Shown: positions 21,917 to 33,627, numbered from the stretch's first letter. The stretch is DNA of 64,000 nt from Ciona intestinalis (GCF_000224145.3 NC_020177.2:1223536-1287535), one strand, 5' to 3'. Made by a program: numbers and translations. The notes: generated by a model from the letters alone, not told the origin.

Positions 21917-22111
21917 TATAGTGCGGTGGGGAAAGATGGAACACCTTTAGCACAAAATATCTAATTGTCCTGGTCGTGTTTTAAACAATTAACAACGGTC
22001 TATGGTAGTCGCGAGGACAAGGTTGTATTATTCCTTAAATTTCTTTGTTTACTACCAAAATGTACGGGGAAATAGAATGAAAAGGTGTCCCATCTTCCCC
22101 CACCCTACCAT
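21917..22111 (+). mobile_element. type A MITE, full length
   Basis: ATAGTGCGGTGGGGAAAGAT to CATCTTCCCCCACCCTACCA; shares its right boundary with the next copy. Confidence 0.93.
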
Positions 22112-22306
22112 ATAGTAGGTTCGGAAAATCTATGTTTACATCCATCGTTCCATTGGTGTAGTAAACAAGTATATTTACAGAAATATATGTAACCCTATCC
22201 CCACGATTCTAAAAAAATGAGTTATAAATTGTTTATTAAAATGTGATTGGGAAATAAGGGATATTATTTTCCAACGATATCCATCTTACCCCACAGTCCT
22301 ATATAT
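22112..22306 (-). mobile_element. type B MITE
   Basis: TAGGTTCGGAAAATCTATG...ATATCCATCTTACCCCACAG; back to back with the copy at 21917. Confidence 0.85.
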
Positions 22307-22493
22307 AGCAAGTAATTCCTTAAATAAAATTGTCCTAAGATGGAAAATAACTTCTATGTCTGCAATGCTTAACTGCAAAAGTTTTCATTTAATATTACTG
22401 ACATAACGCAGTTCTAAGAACTGGTGTTTCTGGTTCTTCTTTTGGATTAAAGTAGATGCACCAATCCCTATGCCACAGTCCCGGATTAAAAAT

Positions 22494-22565
22494 GGGCTCG
22501 TCCGGGATTTGAACCCGGGACCTCTCGCACCCAAAGCGAGAATCATACCCCTAGACCAACGAGCC
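22494..22565 (-). tRNA. tRNA-Pro (UGG)
   Basis: Cloverleaf on the minus strand: 7-bp acceptor GGCTCGT / ACGAGCC; anticodon stem CTCGC/GCGAG with loop TTTGGGT, anticodon TGG at 22533-22531; T arm with GGTTCAAATCC (box B). Discriminator C at 22494. A run of T's just past the 3' end (complement of AAAAA at about 22488) is a Pol III terminator. Sequence is typical of animal tRNA-Pro. Confidence 0.97.
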
Positions 22566-22689
22566 GACATTTATCGGCGCTTCGGATATGATGGTCGTGT
22601 TTAAATATAGTGCGACTGCAATTTAACCAATTTATTTCTAATGTTGTAAAAATTGCCAGCAATAAAGAAAAAATACCCACACAGTTACA

Positions 22690-22873
22690 TATGTGTTACC
22701 TTGTAAGCGGACACGAGATGTAGAAAATAAAACAACACCCATGTTATAACGATTGTCGTTGCCACGTCACGGTATGCTAAAATTCATTCATTCATTCATT
22801 CATTCATTCATTCATTCATTCATTCATTCATTCATTCATTCATTCATTCATTCATTCATTCATTCATTCATTC
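22690..22873 (+). mobile_element. composite SINE, tail half with (ATTC)23
   Basis: GTTACCTTGTAAGCGGACAC...CACCCATGTTATAACGATTG...CACGTCACGG leading into the long ATTC tail, which shows the 3' end and orientation of the family. Confidence 0.85.
22782..22873 (+). repeat. (ATTC)23 microsatellite
   Basis: 23 perfect ATTC units forming the 3' tail of the SINE at 22690. Other SINE copies carry only 2-4 units. Confidence 0.97.
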
Positions 22874-23114
22874 TATATAATAGATTGAATTTATTTGAAT
22901 AGTTTTAAGCTTACTACCCGTTCGTTTCGTTTTACATTTCGATTTTTAACGTAGCCAACCCAGCAGCACAACCTAGCGGACGGTCTAAAACGTTTTGATA
23001 AAACCAGGGATGGGGCTAACGCGAACGTTGCTGTTCAGTTACGAACGTAGGACAATTTTATCCGTTAGATTATAGGTATACAATTTAAAGGAAAAACATA
23101 TCAATACACAGGCT

Positions 23115-23200
23115 TATAAAAACAGAACACCCATTGTTACAACGACTGTCTTTGACCGCCACGTTAAGTTAAATAAGTTTCATTTATTCAATCAAATATT
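23115..23200 (+). mobile_element. composite SINE fragment
   Basis: AACAGAACACCCATTGTTAC AACGACTGTC...GCCACG, then CATTTATTCAATC. Confidence 0.65.
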
Positions 23201-23290
23201 TCCTTAACAAAGTTTGCCAATGAACCCAAACACATGATTGTTGTCACATTTAGCAGCTAACAACTGGTCTCTTACATTGTATTCATATAT

Positions 23291-23488
23291 ACAGTAGGGT
23301 AGGGAAAGATGAAACACCCTTTTAATCTAATTTCTCGTTTTACTTGGTAGTAAACAAAGAACATTTAAAGCATTACAAAACCGTATCTTCACGACTCCCA
23401 TAGACCGTTGTTAATTGTTTAAAACACGATATTGGAATATTTGAATATTATGTGCTAAAGGTATACACAAACTTACCCAAAGGTATAA
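23291..23488 (-). mobile_element. type A MITE, right end decayed
   Basis: CAGTAGGGTAGGGAAAGATG intact; the other end reads AACTTACCCAAAGG. Confidence 0.88.
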
Positions 23489-23854
23489 TATATGTTGAAT
23501 TCTTTCGTAGTGTTGGTCATATAGACTCTGATTTTACTTTACTAATGATTTATAGATTACCAAGTTGGTCCTATATTACGACTGTTTAGCGTACGTTGAG
23601 AGGTTAGTTTGCCAAGCAATAAAGTTAAATTTAACGTCGATCAAACATAGGTCGTTTGCATGTTAATAAGCCAAGCGTTATGGTCGGTTTTGAGCTCATA
23701 AATTCTCTGCACGGCATTGGGTTTACTGTACAGGACGTTGAGGGAATATAGGACATGCATTTATCATATAGAAACTATTCTCAGAAAAATACCGTGTATA
23801 TTCCCGGAGTTTATTACCTCTTTAAAAATGTAAGCAATTTGGTCAGGGTAGGCT

Positions 23855-24015
23855 ATATACTGTGGGGTAAGATGGGATACTGTTAGCACATAATATCCCA
23901 TATTTTCAAACCGTGTTTTTCAACAATTAACAACGCTTTTAGGAACTGTGACAATACAGTCATTTAAAAAAAAGATAAAAGTGAATAACAACGTATACCA
24001 TCTTATCCCAACCTA
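23855..24015 (+). mobile_element. type B MITE
   Basis: TATACTGTGGGGTAAGATGG to ATACCATCTTATCCCAACCT. Confidence 0.88.
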
Positions 24016-24031
24016 AAACATAAATTGTGAT

Positions 24032-24190
24032 TTATCTCTCTGAGTATGACAGTAAAGACGAAATGCTATGAAATAACAAAGAGAGGGGAATAAGCAGCAT
24101 AACGAAAGTCGTTAAAACACGCAAAGAGTAAAAACTGCCCGAGTAAAAGTATCAGAAAAAAGCGTGACCGCTAAACCCATAATATAGTAT
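24032..24190 (+). repeat. dispersed repeat R4, copy 2
   Basis: ATCTCTCTGAGTATGACAG...GAGAGGGGAATAAGCAGCAT...AAGTCGTTAAAACACG...GAGTAAAAGTATC...CGCTAAACCCATAATA. Non-coding. Confidence 0.65.
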
Positions 24191-24290
24191 TTTATTGTTG
24201 GTAAAAGCTAGGGTAGCAATTTCAGGAATTGTTTAATTTTATAGCAGCATGAAAAGATTGAGTATCTATAATCGTTTATGAAAAAATATG

Positions 24291-24401
24291 CAGTAAGGTG
24301 GGCTAAGATGGAATAATTTGAATGTTCTTTGTTTAGTTACGTAAGCGAACAAGAAAACGGAACAAAAAGGTATCCCATCTCCCCCCCACCCTGCTATATG
24401 T
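24291..24401 (+). mobile_element. MITE, internally deleted (about 110 bp)
   Basis: Ends kept (CAGTAAGGTGGGCTAAGATG; CATCTCCCCCCCACCCTGCT); the block from TTTAGCACATAATATCC to the central GTGAGGATACGG is gone. Confidence 0.88.
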
Positions 24402-26104
24402 AGATTGCGCGCTTATGATATGTTATAGTCGTCGGCGCGTGTATTTTATGCCAAGACTTCGTAGGCTAGACGACTATATTTAACCGCAGTTTTATTCATA
24501 TCACTAAAATAGCGGGCATGAGACTTTTCCAATTTCCATTTACGTTCAAGAGCAAACTCTCAATCAGATAACACTTTGTGGTCCAAGAGTGAGCGCTCAA
24601 ATTTCCACGTACTCGAACACCACACAAGAGCTTTATATACGACGGTACAGTCAGTTTAACAGGCTGGTAGTTTAAAAGCGATTTCAGCTTCGCAAAGGCA
24701 GTGAATCGAAACGACTGCTATAGCGAATAGCAGAACGCTATTAGCATTGTGTTAGCGGCTGCTGGTTGTAAAATTTAACAGCGTATTTGTGCGGAAATTG
24801 CATGTAATAGCAAGTAATCGATGCACAGCATATGGCGCTTGTTTTGTTTCTAGCGTGTACTGCTGTACTGCATTCGATTTTTGGAAAATAATCGATTGAT
24901 TATAGTGTGCTGATAACACAAGAAAACAACTTGAACGAAATTCTGAAAGTTAAAATACACCGTAGATTTGGGATGCGAGTAGAACTGTAGTCAGAAAGTA
25001 TATTAAGTGCTGATGAATCCACAGTAGAGCTAGTAAAGTAGACTCGACAGTGTGGTCTGCAGACATATAGCCGCTACTACATATGACAAAGGCGTCTGTT
25101 TGCAAATACAGAAGCAATAACAAGTATATTTGCTTTCATTTCAGCCAGGTAGACAAGACGTCTCATTTGTCGATTAAACCGCATCAAAAAGAGTAATAAA
25201 CTGGGTGTAAAATAAACATTATATATGATTAATAGTCGCTGACAAACAACTATTCCATATTAGCAAGCATTTTCAATGTGCATTTGGACTTAATAGAGCT
25301 ATATAGGATTTAAAGCGTTGTACCTTTGAAAACAAATATAGTAACCTTATACTTTCATATGACCATGTCATTTTGTGTATGACTGTATGGTGTACTGTGG
25401 GACGTCTGTTTTACTATAACAACATAGCGAAAGTTGATTTAACGTGACCTACTGTCACGTTTAAATTTAACATATACGTGTTTGACAGACCGTACTGCTC
25501 TAGCCAGATCTCTGTTCCAGTCAAATTACGTTGTATTAGATTAGCAGCCGTTTCAAAACAACAAATGCATGCCACATCCTATACTGGTTAGACTGTACTT
25601 AACCTAATTGGAATTTCGATTGGCACCGATCGATGTAGCGATAGATTGCTAATGCGTGGCTATAACGTAGTCGATATTGTATTTCAAGGTAACTGGACAG
25701 CTTTCAAATACATATGGATTTGAAACTAAGGTAGTTTTGTTAGCTCTTTAAATAGAACACGAAAGAGAAGCAGTATTTTTAGCAACGTGAATTTCTTTAG
25801 TCCGTTGTCGTGCTAAAACTATCTTTAATGCGTAAAGTCAGTATCGAAAAGCAGTACAGCGCTTTTACATTACCAGTATAGTGGTTCTTGATTATTTTTA
25901 CGCTTGGCCGCGTTTTAACAGCCATTGTGTTAAATCGGAAATGACGTAGCATGACGGTGGGAATTTGTGCCAGTTCTGGTAAGGCTGGCACCATATGTGA
26001 TGTACTCAAGGTGTTTTATGTTTGCTTAACTACGCCAACATTCGATATATTTGTATAGCTTTGCCAGGTATGTCAGTGAGCTAGGTCTGTAGTGGTTAGC
26101 CAAG
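24402..26104. other. LAMP upstream region, few repeats
   Basis: Apart from repeat R2 (24664-24805) this 1.7 kb carries no MITE or SINE. Presumed 5' regulatory region of the LAMP gene. No TATA box or ORF of note. Confidence 0.4.
24664..24805 (+). repeat. dispersed repeat R2, copy 1
   Basis: AGCTTCGCAAAGGCAGTGAATC...CTGCTATAGCGAATAGCAGA...GCATTGTG...GCGGCTGCTGG. Reverse relatives lie inside a MITE at 53141-53334. Confidence 0.8.
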
Positions 26105-29100
26105 ATGAAACTTTTGTTACAAATTGGCTTACTTTGGATACTTCAAATTGAAACTACAATCGCTAACAGTGGACATCATGCTGCAGAACCCAATTTTAAA
26201 GTGGTAGCGAATGACTTTCGCAACACGCAGAAGGAAAGAACATGCATGCTGGCGAACTTGGACCTAGAAGTGGAGCTTAAATACAAGTGAGTATCATATG
26301 TTTATGGATGGTCAAGTAGGAGCCAATTTCGGCCAAAATATTAGATCTCCCGGCGAGCTATGCCATAGAAAAAAGTCTTTTAGATTAGGACAATTGAAGT
26401 TTGAGGTAACACGTCAACTCTGGCATCTATCAAAGGTCTCCTAGCGTGCCCGACCGTGAGACCTGTCACCTGACTCATAACGGATTTGCTATTATGGCAA
26501 TGATATAGAATAGAATCATAGTCCAAAATACAGGCCTTATAATTTTTAAATCGCTTCGTCGGAATGCCTGAGTAAAGGCATAGTAAGGCTATAGTTTAGG
26601 GTACAATAGACCACTTTATTTCCTTTTGTGTGTTTTGGCGGGCAAACAACGACCATTAAGGGAACACGGCACGCGGCTAAATAAGTGTGCACACTTGCGC
26701 TTCCTAAATTAAGTCAATTTATAGATAAGGCTTAGATAAGCGTCCGAATATAGGTGGCTTCATCAAAAACGATAAATTTGTGTACATATTATGTTTATTA
26801 AAGCATATACGTAGAAGCATCGAAGCCAAATGTTGTAATGAGATGTTTTTTTGTCCGTTAAGTGCAGCGACCACGCTTATTTTCTTTCTACTAAATGTAA
26901 ATATGTTTTTAACTGTAAGCGTGTTTTAATAACTGTTGTTTTATCGATATATTCTGTCTTTTCGTTTAAAATATTTTTAAATCTTCGCTTGAGTAATCGA
27001 AAAGCACATTATATCCAAATATCCTGATCGTGTTTTAAACAATTAACAGCAGTCTATGAGAGTCGTAAGTCTTTTTTGTTTGCTATCAAATGGAAAAGAA
27101 AGTACAATGAATACGTATCCCATCTTTTCCCACCCTACTATATGTAAAATAAAAAGTAAGCAGATTCGAACAAATGTATGTTATACGCGTTCAATGAGGC
27201 TGTAACGCTATACTGTAAGCATAGCTATTACAATGCTCCATATGTAATATTAATGTCTGCATTGTTGTACAACTCACAAAATTTGTGCAAAGACAAATAA
27301 CGAATAAATTATTTAAAACTTTTGAACAGCGGAGATGCGACGTATACTTAACAGACAGCACTGCCTATATAAATATATACATATAGTACTGCGGGGTACG
27401 ATGGGATACCGTTATCAGTGGCACATAGCCACATAATATCCCATATTTCTTGATCGTGTTTAGAACAATTAACGTTGTTTTAGAGTTGCGGGTCTAAACG
27501 GTTAACAGGTTATATGATTCCGAAAGATTTATTTCTTTGATATTAAATGGGACGATAAAAGACAAATAAACATGTTTCATCTTACCCCACCCACCAATAA
27601 TTTGATTTTGGCATATTTTCTCCATAACAGTGTAAACGAGAATAGAATAAAATGTCCGGGCTTTTTACCTTATCATTATGATAAGCTCTTTTCCTCGGGC
27701 AGTTTACATAAATAAGTTATTCGTAACTACATTTCGCACGAGTATTTTGTGGTTGATTTGGTCATCTCTAATAAAAATGGTAGAAAACGAAGTTTTAGGA
27801 AATTTAAAGCGAAAAAAGAGGATAACTAGGATTTTGGCCAGATGAGTTCTTGGTCAAGACACTTAGCAGCAAAATCTGATGATGCCTTGTCTTATGGAAG
27901 ACGAGACATCGGTTCTTTAAGATTACAAAACACAGAAAATTAAAAAAGAAATCATAAAAAAATTAGTTTTATGTCAAGTCTCAAGTGTTTAAGGTTGGGG
28001 TAAGATGGTTCATAATTCCATTCTCTCTTATCGACCCATTTGGTACAGTAAAGAACGAATATTTACAGAATTAAATAACCGCGTTCGCATAACTCCATGA
28101 TAGCTCTTTTGTTGTTGCGCAATTATTTTTGATGCATTTTTATAACATGGTTGTATTTTCAGAGTTGGCGACACAGCGCACTCTAGCAGTATTTTGTTAC
28201 CACATACAGCTACCACTAACGGGAGCTATTGCGACAAGGAGTTTACGTCTTTATTGTCCCTTTCATTCAACGGTATGGTTATTAGAATGACGTTTAGCCG
28301 CACACCAGAACAGCCGGGAAAAACTCAAAGAACTTACTGTGTCAGGTAAAAGAAATAAAAAAATATAGCTTTTATATACCATAATAGTTAGCGCGCTTGC
28401 TTTTAGCCCAGAAGTACGGATTCGAGGCTTGACGCTGCTACCATTATGGGCGTGTGTGTCCTTGAACATTACACTATCAGAAACATGGTATTTCCAAAAA
28501 TCTAACTTCCAAGCACTATATGAATCACATCGCACGAAATAAACCCTTGAACGAAGCGTAACGGAGCGATTTTATTGGTTCTAAACAAGGACAGCTGCGT
28601 ACCAGTTTGTATTTTATATCCTAGCCACGTGAAAAACTGCATGTTTTAACATATGGTTTATGTGGTAGCTCCATGGGTGTTAAGGTAATGAATCAGCTCT
28701 TGCTTAAACTCATATGTATAGTGGCGTGCCTCGCCGTTTTGGGTATTGCATTACCCGTGCATTGTACTGTGGCGTAAGGTAGGACACCTTTAGCACATAA
28801 ATCCCATGCTTCCCGATCGTGTTTTAACATTTAACAGCGCATTTTTAGAGGCACGAGGATACATAGTTACACAATACATTTATTTTTTAATTACTATCAA
28901 ATGAGACGTAAAAAAAGTTAAAAACACGTCTCATCTTACCCTAGCCTAATATAAAATGAAATAATAAATTTTGTTCACAGGTGCGCCGACGGAAACTGGT
29001 GGTTAAGTAGCATTTCTATAAACATCGACGATATTAACCGCTTGGCCCACGCTTTACCAAAAGTCCGTATTCAATCTGAAGCCACTTTGACCAAAACAAT

Positions 29101-30101
29101 CATTGAAAATGCTGGGCAACTTACTATGGGCGTTCCAGTCACTAGGGCTTACGGCTGCCAGTCAAGAATGATAGTAACTACTATGCGGTCGACAAATTAT
29201 ACTCTGCTCAATCAAAATGCAACTGTGTCGACGGATTGGAGCGTTACAATGAAATTCCGTACGCTTCAAGTTCAACCGTTTTTGGTTACTGGGACCGGCT
29301 TTAATGACCCTCTATTATGCACGTAAGATGTTACTTTTTGTAGGTATTGTACATTTGAGTAAATGAATGTAAATTATTTATCCTCGCGTTGCGGGCAACG
29401 ACAGTCGAACACGGGTGTTCTGTTTCATACGCCTCGTGTCGGCTTACGCATTACGAGTTACCACATGTGTATTCATCTTGCCCCGGGGCCAAGACTAATA
29501 TACCAAAATGCAGCATGTTAGGTAATAAAATATACTGGGATGGGGGAAGACGAAATACCGCTGTATTCTATTTTCTCGTCCCATTTGGCAGTAAACAAAT
29601 AACATTCAAAGAAATATAAAACCATACCCTTACGACTCCCATAGATCGTTTTTTAGTTTTTAAAACACGATTAGGATATTTTGATATTATGTGCTAAAAG
29701 TGTCTTGCCTCCCCACCCTACTATAACATTAATTTGCTTGTATAAGCTTACAGTAAACGAAAAGTTAAATCTTAAAACCACAACTAAATAAGCGACATAT
29801 CCAATAATCTATTCATTACATTTTTTTATTTTTTAGAGACGTCTCTACGTTCCACATCGTTATAATCATTGTGCCCATTGTGTATTTCACCATCTTTGTT
29901 ATTTATCATCGCGTTAAAGAAGTTTATGGCTGCCCACCGAAACCGAAACACAAGCAGGGCATGGAAAAACTGATGGAATCGTCGACCGTCTCACCAAATG
30001 TAAAAAGCTACACAGATAACAGCGGCGTGACTTCGGACAGCGGTGTTAAAGTTCGCATAACTTTTACGTCACCGGAAAACACGGAAAATTCGCTAGTGTG
30101 A
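26105..30101 (+). CDS. single-domain LAMP-family membrane glycoprotein (LAMP5/UNC-46-like)
   Basis: Four exons: 26105-26286, 28163-28345, 28981-29322, 29837-30101; phases 2, 2, 2; 323 aa. Seen: signal peptide (MKLLLQIGLLWILQIETTIA); a lumenal domain with six Cys opening with RTCMLANLDLEVEL, then CADGNWWLSSISINIDDINR, the pattern of the LAMP lumenal domain; NYT and NAT glycosylation sequons; one transmembrane segment at about 241-259; a polar 64-residue cytoplasmic tail ending NSLV. One LAMP domain plus one TM is the LAMP5 (BAD-LAMP)/UNC-46 arrangement rather than LAMP1/2, which have two domains. A lysosomal YxxPhi signal at the extreme C-terminus is not visible. Family assignment rests on motif recognition. 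An AATAAA lies at about 30471. Confidence 0.8.
26868..27004 (+). repeat. dispersed repeat R3, copy 2
   Basis: GCGACCACGCTTATTTTC...GTAAGCGTGTTTTAA...TCTTTTCGTTTAAAATATTT...CTTCGCTTGAGTAATCGAA. A MITE fragment follows directly. In LAMP intron 1. Confidence 0.75.
27004..27142 (+). mobile_element. type A MITE, left end missing
   Basis: Starts CACATTATATCCAAATATCC directly after repeat R3; right terminus CATCTTTTCCCACCCTACTA. Confidence 0.88.
27383..27593 (+). mobile_element. type B MITE
   Basis: TAGTACTGCGGGGTACGATG...TTTCATCTTACCCCACCCAC; carries a short CACATA duplication near the left end. Confidence 0.88.
27990..28148 (-). mobile_element. type B MITE, truncated at LAMP exon 2
   Basis: GGTTGGGGTAAGATGGTTCA...GAATTAAATAACCGCGTTCG; fades out 15 bp before the acceptor of exon 28163-28345. 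Confidence 0.82.
28380..28475 (+). mobile_element. composite SINE, tRNA-head fragment
   Basis: GTTAGCGCGCTTGC..., GATTCGAGGCTTGACGCTGC (box B-like), TACCATTATGGGCGTGTGTG; in LAMP intron 2. Confidence 0.7.
28763..28953 (+). mobile_element. type B MITE
   Basis: TGTACTGTGGCGTAAGGTAG...CTCATCTTACCCTAGCCTAA; 27 bp upstream of LAMP exon 3. Confidence 0.87.
29363..29477 (-). mobile_element. composite SINE, tail half
   Basis: AATGAATGTAAATTATTTAT, CCTCGCGTTGCGGGCAACGA CAGTCG, ending in the CCTCGTGTCGGCTTACG block; in LAMP intron 3. Confidence 0.85.
29530..29725 (-). mobile_element. type A MITE, full length
   Basis: TACTGGGATGGGGGAAGACG to GTCTTGCCTCCCCACCCTAC, in LAMP intron 3. Confidence 0.92.
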
Positions 30102-30334
30102 GATTTTATTTATTAAGTGATTTTTTTATGAAAAGTCTGTTTAAGGCTTTAATCGTTGCAAGGTTATTGCGATAGTATAATCAGTTCCAGCGCTCAAGGC
30201 ACGAAACGCACTTCTAATGTATATATTAGACTACTTTGTTAATTATAATGTGTTACTACACATCAGTGCTTTTGAATCATATTTTAAAGGCCAAAATATT
30301 TACCCGTTAAGTAGTAGCGAAGTTTTGGCGTCAA

Positions 30335-30450
30335 AATCTGTCTCTAGCCCAGAGGTTATGAATTCAAGGCTCGGTGCTGCTACCATTGTGGGCGTATGTG
30401 TCCTTGGGCAAGAAATTAAACGGCAATTGCTTTAACACAGTGGTCACTAT
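30335..30450 (+). mobile_element. composite SINE, tRNA-head fragment
   Basis: TCTCTAGCCCAGAGGTTATG, GAATTCAAGGCTCGGTGCTG, GGGCGTATGTGTCCTTGGGC, then AAACGGCAATTGC; 3' of the LAMP stop. Confidence 0.75.
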
Positions 30451-30675
30451 TAGATTTTTGAGAAGCACTGCTAATAAACTATAGCTATATAGTCGCTATG
30501 ATAGAGGTTACTACAAAACAACACATGGTTAAACACCTTAATGTACAATCATATACATTCAATTATACGCGTGGCAACTAAACGTATTATAGTGTACCCA
30601 AATACATTTTTTTCTTCTATAGAAGAAATACCAATTTTATAAAACTCTTTTCGATCGGAAAATATAAATTAAATA

Positions 30676-30870
30676 TATAGTAGGACGGGGGAGATGCGAC
30701 ACCTTTAACACATAATATTTAAATATCCTGACCGTTTTTTAAACAATTAACAACGGTCTATGGAAGTGGTATTGATATACGGTTTTATAATTCTTTGGAT
30801 GTTTCTTGTTTACTATCAAATACGACGAGAAAAAGAATGAAAAAGTGTCCCATCTTCCCCACCCTACTAA
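30676..30870 (+). mobile_element. type A MITE, full length
   Basis: TATAGTAGGACGGGGGAGAT to GTCCCATCTTCCCCACCCTA. Confidence 0.93.
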
Positions 30871-30914
30871 AGGGATATATTTTGGTACAGAACTGTTTAT
30901 TTATTCCAATTGTG

Positions 30915-31106
30915 GTTGGTTGGGGTAAGATGGTTCATGTTTTTTTATTTTCTTTTATTATCCCGTTTGGTAATAAACAACTTAATATTTAAAAATTGTA
31001 CACCGGTAGCCCCGCGACTTTATAAATAGGCGTTTTTGTTATTTGTTCGAAACACGATTAGTAAATATGCGATGGTATGTGTTCCATCTTACCCCACCGT
31101 ACTATA
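30915..31106 (-). mobile_element. type B MITE
   Basis: GGTTGGGGTAAGATGGTTCA to TTCCATCTTACCCCACCGTA. Confidence 0.88.
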
Positions 31107-31428
31107 CTTTTTGTTTAGGTTCATTTAATAGAATCACCAATCTCGCTGCCATAAAACTAACTACGCCCGAAGATATATATCGCTTCATAGTTTAATTAGA
31201 AAATTTGCAATTCTTCAATTTTATAATCATGCACATTTAAAAATATTGTGTTATTTTTTGCAAAGTAATTTTTTTCTAAGAGTATTATTGTGTTTTACTG
31301 ATCAACTTTATATGCTGATTCTATACGTTATGTAAATAAACATACTTGACAATCCTATAATGTTGTTTTATTATCGCATTCACGTATTTCCAGACAGACA
31401 GTGCTTGAAGCTCGTACGTTCTACATAT

Positions 31429-31624
31429 AAGTAGGGTAGGAAAGACGGGACACCTTTAGCACATAAAATCCAAATATCCTGACCGTGTTTTAAACAATTA
31501 ACAACGGTCTATGGGAGTCGTGAGAATACGGTTTTATGATTTTTTAGACGCTCTTTGTTTACTATCAATTAGAGCGTAAAAATTAAATAAACAGGTGTCC
31601 CATCTTGCCCCATCCTACTATATA
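31429..31624 (+). mobile_element. type A MITE, full length
   Basis: TAAGTAGGGTAGGAAAGACG to TCCCATCTTGCCCCATCCTA. Confidence 0.93.
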
Positions 31625-31686
31625 GAATGTTTGGCAGGCGATATTTCTTGTCTATGTTAACATTGTCTATATAATATACAAATGTT

Positions 31687-31868
31687 ATAGCGTGGGGTAA
31701 TACGGGATATGTTTTCATCTCATCTCATTTGGTCGTAAAAAAACGACATTCAAAGAATTATAAAACCGTATCCTCCAACTTCCATATCCCGTTGTTAATT
31801 ATTTTAAACACGGTCAGAATATTTAGATATTATGTGCTGGAAGTGTCCCATGTCGTCCCACAATAAAA
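31687..31868 (-). mobile_element. type A MITE, shortened left part
   Basis: AGCGTGGGGTAATACGGGAT...GTGTCCCATGTCGTCCCACA. Confidence 0.88.
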
Positions 31869-32097
31869 TACATAAACTATTAACATAGTAACCTTTACTT
31901 ACCTGCGTTAAACAACAATGAGCTAAAAGGAAAATTGCATTCACTTTTTATTTCATTCTTTTTTTTTGAATTACAAATTGCAGTAAAAATGTTGAATTGT
32001 TTTTGCTTTGCTGTTTGTTTATGGAATTTAGGTTGATTTATCTACATACTATGCAGAATAAATGTAACTTGTTATAAACGTTGACGTAAAATAGGTT

Positions 32098-32288
32098 TAT
32101 AGTAGGGGAGAGATGGGCCACCATTTTATCTATTTTCTCGTCCCATTTTGTAGTAAACAAAGACGTTCAAACAATGATAAAACCGTATCCTCACGACTCC
32201 CATAGACCGTTGGTAATTGTTTAAAACACGATCAGGATATTTGGAAATTACGTACCAAAGATGCGCCGTCTTCCCCCACCTTACTATA
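32098..32288 (-). mobile_element. type A MITE, full length
   Basis: TATAGTAGGGGAGAGATGGG to GCGCCGTCTTCCCCCACCTT. Confidence 0.92.
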
Positions 32289-32688
32289 TTAAAATATTGC
32301 CCAAAGTTATAAACGCGGCATAACTGGCCTTAGCAAAAATGAATGTATGTATTAGTTTCAGCAGAGTTTTGATGTATAAAACTTGCACTAGTAAAAAACC
32401 GCTGTAATCTCCTGCAACCTTGTAATAAAGCAAACTTTCATACTTATACGACTTGGTAATAAGACCATATATATATATATATATATGGTACACGGCCGAA
32501 AACGTCAACTATCTGTATATGCTATACATCTTTAAGCCACAAAAAAAACACAAAAGGAACAACATGAATAGTTTGGCGTTTAGAAGTAAAGTAATCGTTT
32601 ACACGCAGCAAATGTGGAAAGGCGCGCTTTGCGAGTAATAATAATAATTACCCTCAAAACGCGAAGTAAGAACACAGGCATACTGTTA

Positions 32689-32718
32689 TGACGTCACACG
32701 CAAAGTATAATGACGTCA
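32689..32718. promoter_or_regulatory. paired CRE/ATF palindromes
   Basis: Two perfect TGACGTCA octamers at 32689-32696 and 32711-32718, centres 22 bp apart (about two helical turns), in the LAMP-AMT intergenic region. Confidence 0.45.
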
Positions 32719-32779
32719 CAAACATAGATTTTGTTAATTAATAAAATCTTTTAAGGTGTTCTGCTTAAATTGCACAAAC

Positions 32780-32892
32780 TAAATGTAAATATATGTTTTT
32801 AACTTGTTTTAACAACAGTTGTTTTGTCGCTATATCCTGCATTATTGTTTAAAATGCTTTTAAATCTTCGCTATCGTAATCGAAGAGACAAA
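32780..32892 (+). repeat. dispersed repeat R3, copy 3
   Basis: AACAACAGTTGTTTTGTCGC...GTTTAAAATGCTTTTAAATC...TTCGCTATCGTAATCGAAGAG, immediately followed by a full SINE. Confidence 0.7.
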
Positions 32893-32907
32893 GTAATTGT
32901 TACAGTA

Positions 32908-33186
32908 TAATTACCTGCGCGTGGCCGGGAAACGACAGTCGTTATAACACAGATGTTCTGTTTCAAACACCTCGTGCCAGCTTACGAGTTACCGTGTGTA
33001 ATTTTGTGGGTGTGTTTTTTTGTATGGCTGATAATTTAGACAACCCATTAGTAACCGCTAGGTAGAGCAATTGCCGTTAAGCGTCTTGCCTAAGGACACA
33101 TACGCCCATAATAATATATCAGCGACGAGCCTTAAACCCATTACCTCTGGGCTAGACACAGGCGTGCTAACCACTGCGCCATAATT
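32908..33186 (-). mobile_element. composite SINE, near full length
   Basis: Reference copy, read from the tail: GTGGCCGGGAAACGACAGTC, CCTCGTGCCAGCTTACGAGT, TATGGCTGATAATTTAGACA, GAGCAATTGCCGTTAAG, CACATACGCCC, then the reversed box B (GACGAGCCTTAAACCC) and GGCGTGCTAACCACTGCGCC head. Confidence 0.9.
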
Positions 33187-33448
33187 ATTCCTAACAATAT
33201 AAGAAAAACGACAGTGCTGTGATTCAATAAGTGACTCAAAGATATATTATTTATTTATTTATAAAACCACCCTAAAGCTATGTAAATAAAATAACAAAGC
33301 CGATGAAAGTGAAAAAAGCAAAAATGTACAGGCAAATTCTGCTTGAATGCATTTGGCAAGTGCCCAATACGTTTTAAAATATATAAAGTAAATGCTGCAA
33401 GTGAAAGTTTGTAAATTTAAAGTCTACGTAATGTATAACGTCTATAAG

Positions 33449-33627
33449 TGGTATAGGAAACTTTTAGCACATAATATCCAAATATCCCGATCGTGTTTTA
33501 AACAATTAATAACGGTATATGGGAGTCGTGATGATGCGGTTTTATAATTCTTTCAATTGTCTTTGTTTCACTACCGAATGGGACAAGAAAATAGATCGAA
33601 TAGATGTCCCATTTTCCCTATATATGA
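33449..33627 (+). mobile_element. type A MITE, ends decayed
   Basis: CTTTTAGCACATAATATCCA...GATGTCCCATTTTCCCTATA; the conserved core is long, both TIRs are largely lost. Confidence 0.85.

Noticed and set aside
22385..22570. 61-codon ORF (ARWSRGMILALGARGPGFKS...)
   Set aside because: It is the translated tRNA-Pro gene.
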